This document shows positions 61,820 through 64,000 of a DNA stretch of 64,000 nucleotides, one piece after another. The position numbers and the translations under genes were made by a program. Each line of letters begins with the position of its first letter. Positions within the stretch are counted from its first letter, which is position 1. The stretch covers positions 62,001-126,000 of the forward strand of contig CAZVYX010000007.1 in the NCBI GenBank assembly GCA_964631725.1. The letters run 5' to 3'. The DNA is from GCA-2731375 sp964631725 (GTDB lineage: Bacteria > Pseudomonadota > Alphaproteobacteria > GCA-2731375). Under the pieces are notes generated by a model that worked only from the letters and a program-made list of their open reading frames with translations, was not told the DNA's origin and made no database searches.

Positions 61820-63052
61820 GTGTCTGAAAACGTAACCGACTTCGGCTTCCTGCAAGGCGTCAAGGTAATCGATTTCACTCAGTTCGAGGCCGGTCCCTCC
61901 TGCACCGAGGCGCTTGCCTGGCTCGGTGCGGACGTGGTGAAGATCGAAAATCCGAAAATGGGTGATCCCGGCCGCCGCCTGCGCCCCAATCAGCCGGATA
62001 ACGATCCGTACTATTTCCACATGTTCAACGCCAACAAGAAGTCGGTCACGCTCAACCTGAAATCGCCCGAGGGCCTCGATCTGGTCAAGGAGATGATCGC
62101 CAAGGCGGACGTGATGATGGAAAACTTCGCTCCCGGCGTGATCGAACGTCTGGGCCTGTCCTATGACGTGGTGAAGGCGATCAACCCAGGCATCATCTAT
62201 GCCCAGGTCAAGGGTTTCGGCGAAGGCAGCCCGTTCGAGAAAAACCTGGCCTTCGACATGATCGCGCAGGCCTGCGGCGGCACTTTCAGCGTCACCGGAG
62301 AAGGCGATGGCCCGCCGACCCGGCCCGGTATCTCGCTGGGCGATACCGGCACCGGGATGCTGATGGCGATCACCATTCTGGGCGCGCTGTACAAGCGGCG
62401 GGAAAGCGGCGAAGGCCATCACATGCAGGTCGCCATGCAGGACGCGATGCTGCACTACATGCGCATTGGATTATCGACGCAAGGCTTGACCGGCAAGGCG
62501 GCGGAACGCGGCGGCAGCAAGGTGCCGGGCATCGTCAATGCGCCCATGGGCCTCTATCCCTGTGCGCCCGGCGGGCCGAATGATTACGTCTACATCATGA
62601 CCAGCCGGGCCAACCCGGATCATTGGGACCGCTTGCTGACCTTGATCGGGCGGCAGGATCTGATCGGCGATGAGCGTTACCTGACCCCCGCCGACCGCGT
62701 CGAGCGCGAGCCGGAAGTGGATGAAGTGATCGCGGCCTGGACCCGGGGCCGCTCCAAATACGACGCAATGACCGCGGTGGGCGAAGCCGGCATCCCGGCC
62801 GGCGCGGTGCTGGATACCGCCGAATTGAATGACGACGTCACGTTCGAACAGCGCGGGGTCATGCAGACCATGGTCCATCCGGTGCATCGCCCGTTCAAGA
62901 TGCCGGGCTGGCCGGTCCGGGTGGACGGCAAGGCGACGCGCCTGGAGGCCTCGCCAATGCTGGGCGAGCATACGGATCAGGTGATGAGCGACTGGCTGGG
63001 ACTAAACAGCGAGGCGATTGCCGCATTAAAGACGGACGGCGCGGTCGGTTAA
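61820..63052 (+). CDS. CaiB/BaiF family CoA transferase, second
   Basis: A 410-residue class III CoA transferase, with VKVIDFTQFEAGPSCTEALAWLGADVVKIE and the nucleophilic Asp in GISLGDTGTGML. It is more like the formyl-CoA/oxalate-type branch than its neighbour at 60422-61639, so the two differ in substrate. The GTG start at 61820 follows AGAGGAGACACC; the longer frame from 61724 begins with a low-complexity non-family stretch. The gap to the previous gene is 180 bases, without a clear terminator. Confidence 0.93.
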   Translation: MSENVTDFGFLQGVKVIDFTQFEAGPSCTEALAWLGADVVKIENPKMGDPGRRLRPNQPDNDPYYFHMFNANKKSVTLNLKSPEGLDLVKEMIAKADVMMENFAPGVIERLGLSYDVVKAINPGIIYAQVKGFGEGSPFEKNLAFDMIAQACGGTFSVTGEGDGPPTRPGISLGDTGTGMLMAITILGALYKRRESGEGHHMQVAMQDAMLHYMRIGLSTQGLTGKAAERGGSKVPGIVNAPMGLYPCAPGGPNDYVYIMTSRANPDHWDRLLTLIGRQDLIGDERYLTPADRVEREPEVDEVIAAWTRGRSKYDAMTAVGEAGIPAGAVLDTAELNDDVTFEQRGVMQTMVHPVHRPFKMPGWPVRVDGKATRLEASPMLGEHTDQVMSDWLGLNSEAIAALKTDGAVG

Positions 63053-63119
63053 CCCGATATTGCCGGCATGCGGCCAATACCAGATTGCGGCCAGGAATTC
63101 ATTCCAACGGCCGGGTAAA

Positions 63120-63150
63120 TTGACTACCATCGCCCTGGATACGTTAGATA
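63120..63150 (+). promoter_or_regulatory. Possible promoter of the URO-D-family gene
   Basis: TTGACT at 63120-63125 and TTAGAT at 63144-63149 are separated by 18 bases in an AT-richer patch before the gene at 63203. The -35 is good and the -10 is weak, so this is a low-certainty call. Confidence 0.3.
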
Positions 63151-63202
63151 TTCCGGAAAGAACCGGCTGAAAAGGCCGGCGGCCCTGGAAAGGAGATACG
63201 CC

Positions 63203-64000
63203 ATGCCATCGATGACCGGCCGCGAGCGGCTGTTGGCCGCGCTTGACCACCAGGAAACCGACCGCGTGCCCATAGACTTCGGCGGTTGCAGTTCGTCAAA
63301 CATCTATTTCACCGCCTACGAGAAGCTTAAGCAGCACCTTGGCCTTGAGCATGAAACGCAAATCGGGCGGCGGATGACGCGGACGGCGGTGATCGATGAA
63401 AGCGTGTTGCGGCGCTTCGATATAGATACCCGTGTCCTTACCCTCGGCGCCTTTGACGGCGCCGGCCATCAGCGCGATATCGACGAGGACAATTTTGTCG
63501 ACGAGACCGGGGCGGCCTGGAACAAAGTCGGCGATGGTCCCTATCTGAACACCGACGGCCCCTTCTATGGCAAGCGTCCCAGCCTCGCCGATCTGAACGC
63601 CTATAGCTGGCCCGACCCGGACAATCCCGGCTATTTCCGTGGCATGCGGGAGCGGGCCCGGGCACTGCGCGAAAACAGCGATTGCGCCATCGTCCTGAAC
63701 CTGCCCGCCGGCGTCATTCATATCGGGCAGTGGTTGCGCGGTTTCGATACCTGGCTGACGGATCTCTACAAGAACCGTGAATTCGCCACGGAACTGATGG
63801 AGCAGTCCGCCGACTGGTGGTGCCGGGTGACCGAGAACGCGATGGAGGCGGCCGGCGAGTACATCGATGTGATCAACACCAGCGACGACCTGGGCACCCA
63901 GGAAGCGACCCTGTTCGACCCGGTACTCTATCGGGAGTTGGTCAAGCCGCTGCACCGGCGCATGGTCGCGGCGGTCAAGGATAACAGCGACGCCAAGGTC
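63203..64000 (+). CDS. Uroporphyrinogen decarboxylase family methyltransferase, 3' cut
   Basis: The first 266 codons of a URO-D-superfamily protein, open to the window end. It starts MPSMTGRERLLAALDHQETDRVPIDFGG (the family lead-in RERLLAALDHQETDRVP) and carries NLPAGVIHIGQWLRGFDTWL, then INTSDDLGTQEATLFDPVLY, typical of URO-D-related corrinoid methyltransferases (MtaA, CmuA) rather than haem synthesis HemE. It likely transfers a methyl group between a corrinoid protein and a thiol or folate. A strong AAAGGAGAT ribosome site precedes the ATG. The corrinoid partner is not in the window. Confidence 0.88.
   Translation, partial: MPSMTGRERLLAALDHQETDRVPIDFGGCSSSNIYFTAYEKLKQHLGLEHETQIGRRMTRTAVIDESVLRRFDIDTRVLTLGAFDGAGHQRDIDEDNFVDETGAAWNKVGDGPYLNTDGPFYGKRPSLADLNAYSWPDPDNPGYFRGMRERARALRENSDCAIVLNLPAGVIHIGQWLRGFDTWLTDLYKNREFATELMEQSADWWCRVTENAMEAAGEYIDVINTSDDLGTQEATLFDPVLYRELVKPLHRRMVAAVKDNSDAKV

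Overview
The window is GC-rich and reads like the chromosome of a heterotrophic alphaproteobacterium, plausibly Rhodospirillales-like. This rests on gene families and codon choice only, because no rRNA, tRNA or marker gene is present. About 60 protein genes fill nearly the whole 64 kb in short operons with frequent ATGA overlaps. I saw no insertion sequence, integrase, phage gene, CRISPR array, tRNA or rRNA. The content is strongly catabolic: acyl-CoA dehydrogenases, CoA transferases, B12 mutase parts, sugar-acid enzymes, glutathione transferases, oxygenases and a dipeptide-type ABC importer.

Layout. (1) 1-7.9 kb: an MBL hydrolase, the 2-keto-3-deoxygalactonate enzymes DgoK and DgoA, a GNAT, a GST, a DapA-family aldolase, a split B12-dependent acyl-CoA mutase with a heavily altered active site, and an opposing MetE-like protein. 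(2) 8-15.8 kb: a peptide/opine/nickel-type ABC transporter with two paralogous Tat-exported binding proteins flanking shared permeases and ATPases. (3) 15.8-22.9 kb, minus strand: a FAD-linked oxidase, GntR regulator, unusual radical SAM protein, GDPD, NTF2-like protein, a second B12-binding subunit, MeaB and a VOC protein. (4) 23-30.3 kb: a crotonase, a LinB-type haloalkane dehalogenase, a cupin, an agmatinase-family enzyme, a Usp protein, the Eda/KdgK pair and two phosphohydrolases, then a large PAS histidine kinase. (5) 33-40.1 kb, minus strand: a compact seven-gene catabolic operon (two acyl-CoA dehydrogenases, MetE-like, amidohydrolase, GST, extradiol dioxygenase, alcohol dehydrogenase). 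(6) 40.2-45.4 kb, plus strand: a divergent operon of a PEP-mutase-family lyase, an HpaB/4-hydroxybutyryl-CoA-dehydratase-fold enzyme without Fe-S ligands, a ketosynthase and an acyl-CoA ligase. (7) 45.4-48 kb: a pentapeptide-repeat protein and an exported amidohydrolase around a relatively AT-rich spacer. (8) 48-53 kb, minus: a luciferase-like oxidoreductase, a Baeyer-Villiger-type monooxygenase and an acyl-CoA dehydrogenase pair. (9) 53.3-57.4 kb, minus: MetY, a tandem-fused ectoine-synthase-like protein and a gamma-glutamyltransferase. (10) 57.6-64 kb, plus: a mini GIY-YIG protein, two tandem acyl-CoA dehydrogenases, two CaiB/BaiF CoA transferases and the start of a URO-D-family methyltransferase.

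The unifying picture, by inference, is import and breakdown of unusual organic acids: substrates are activated as CoA thioesters, oxidised by several acyl-CoA dehydrogenases and rearranged by a B12 mutase, with thiol chemistry (GSTs, MetE-like proteins, MetY, GGT) alongside. The strongest candidates for undescribed biochemistry are the mutase at 4685-6295 with its partner, the tandem EctC fusion at 54766-55599, the radical SAM protein at 19373-20737 and the two back-to-back operons at 33-45 kb.
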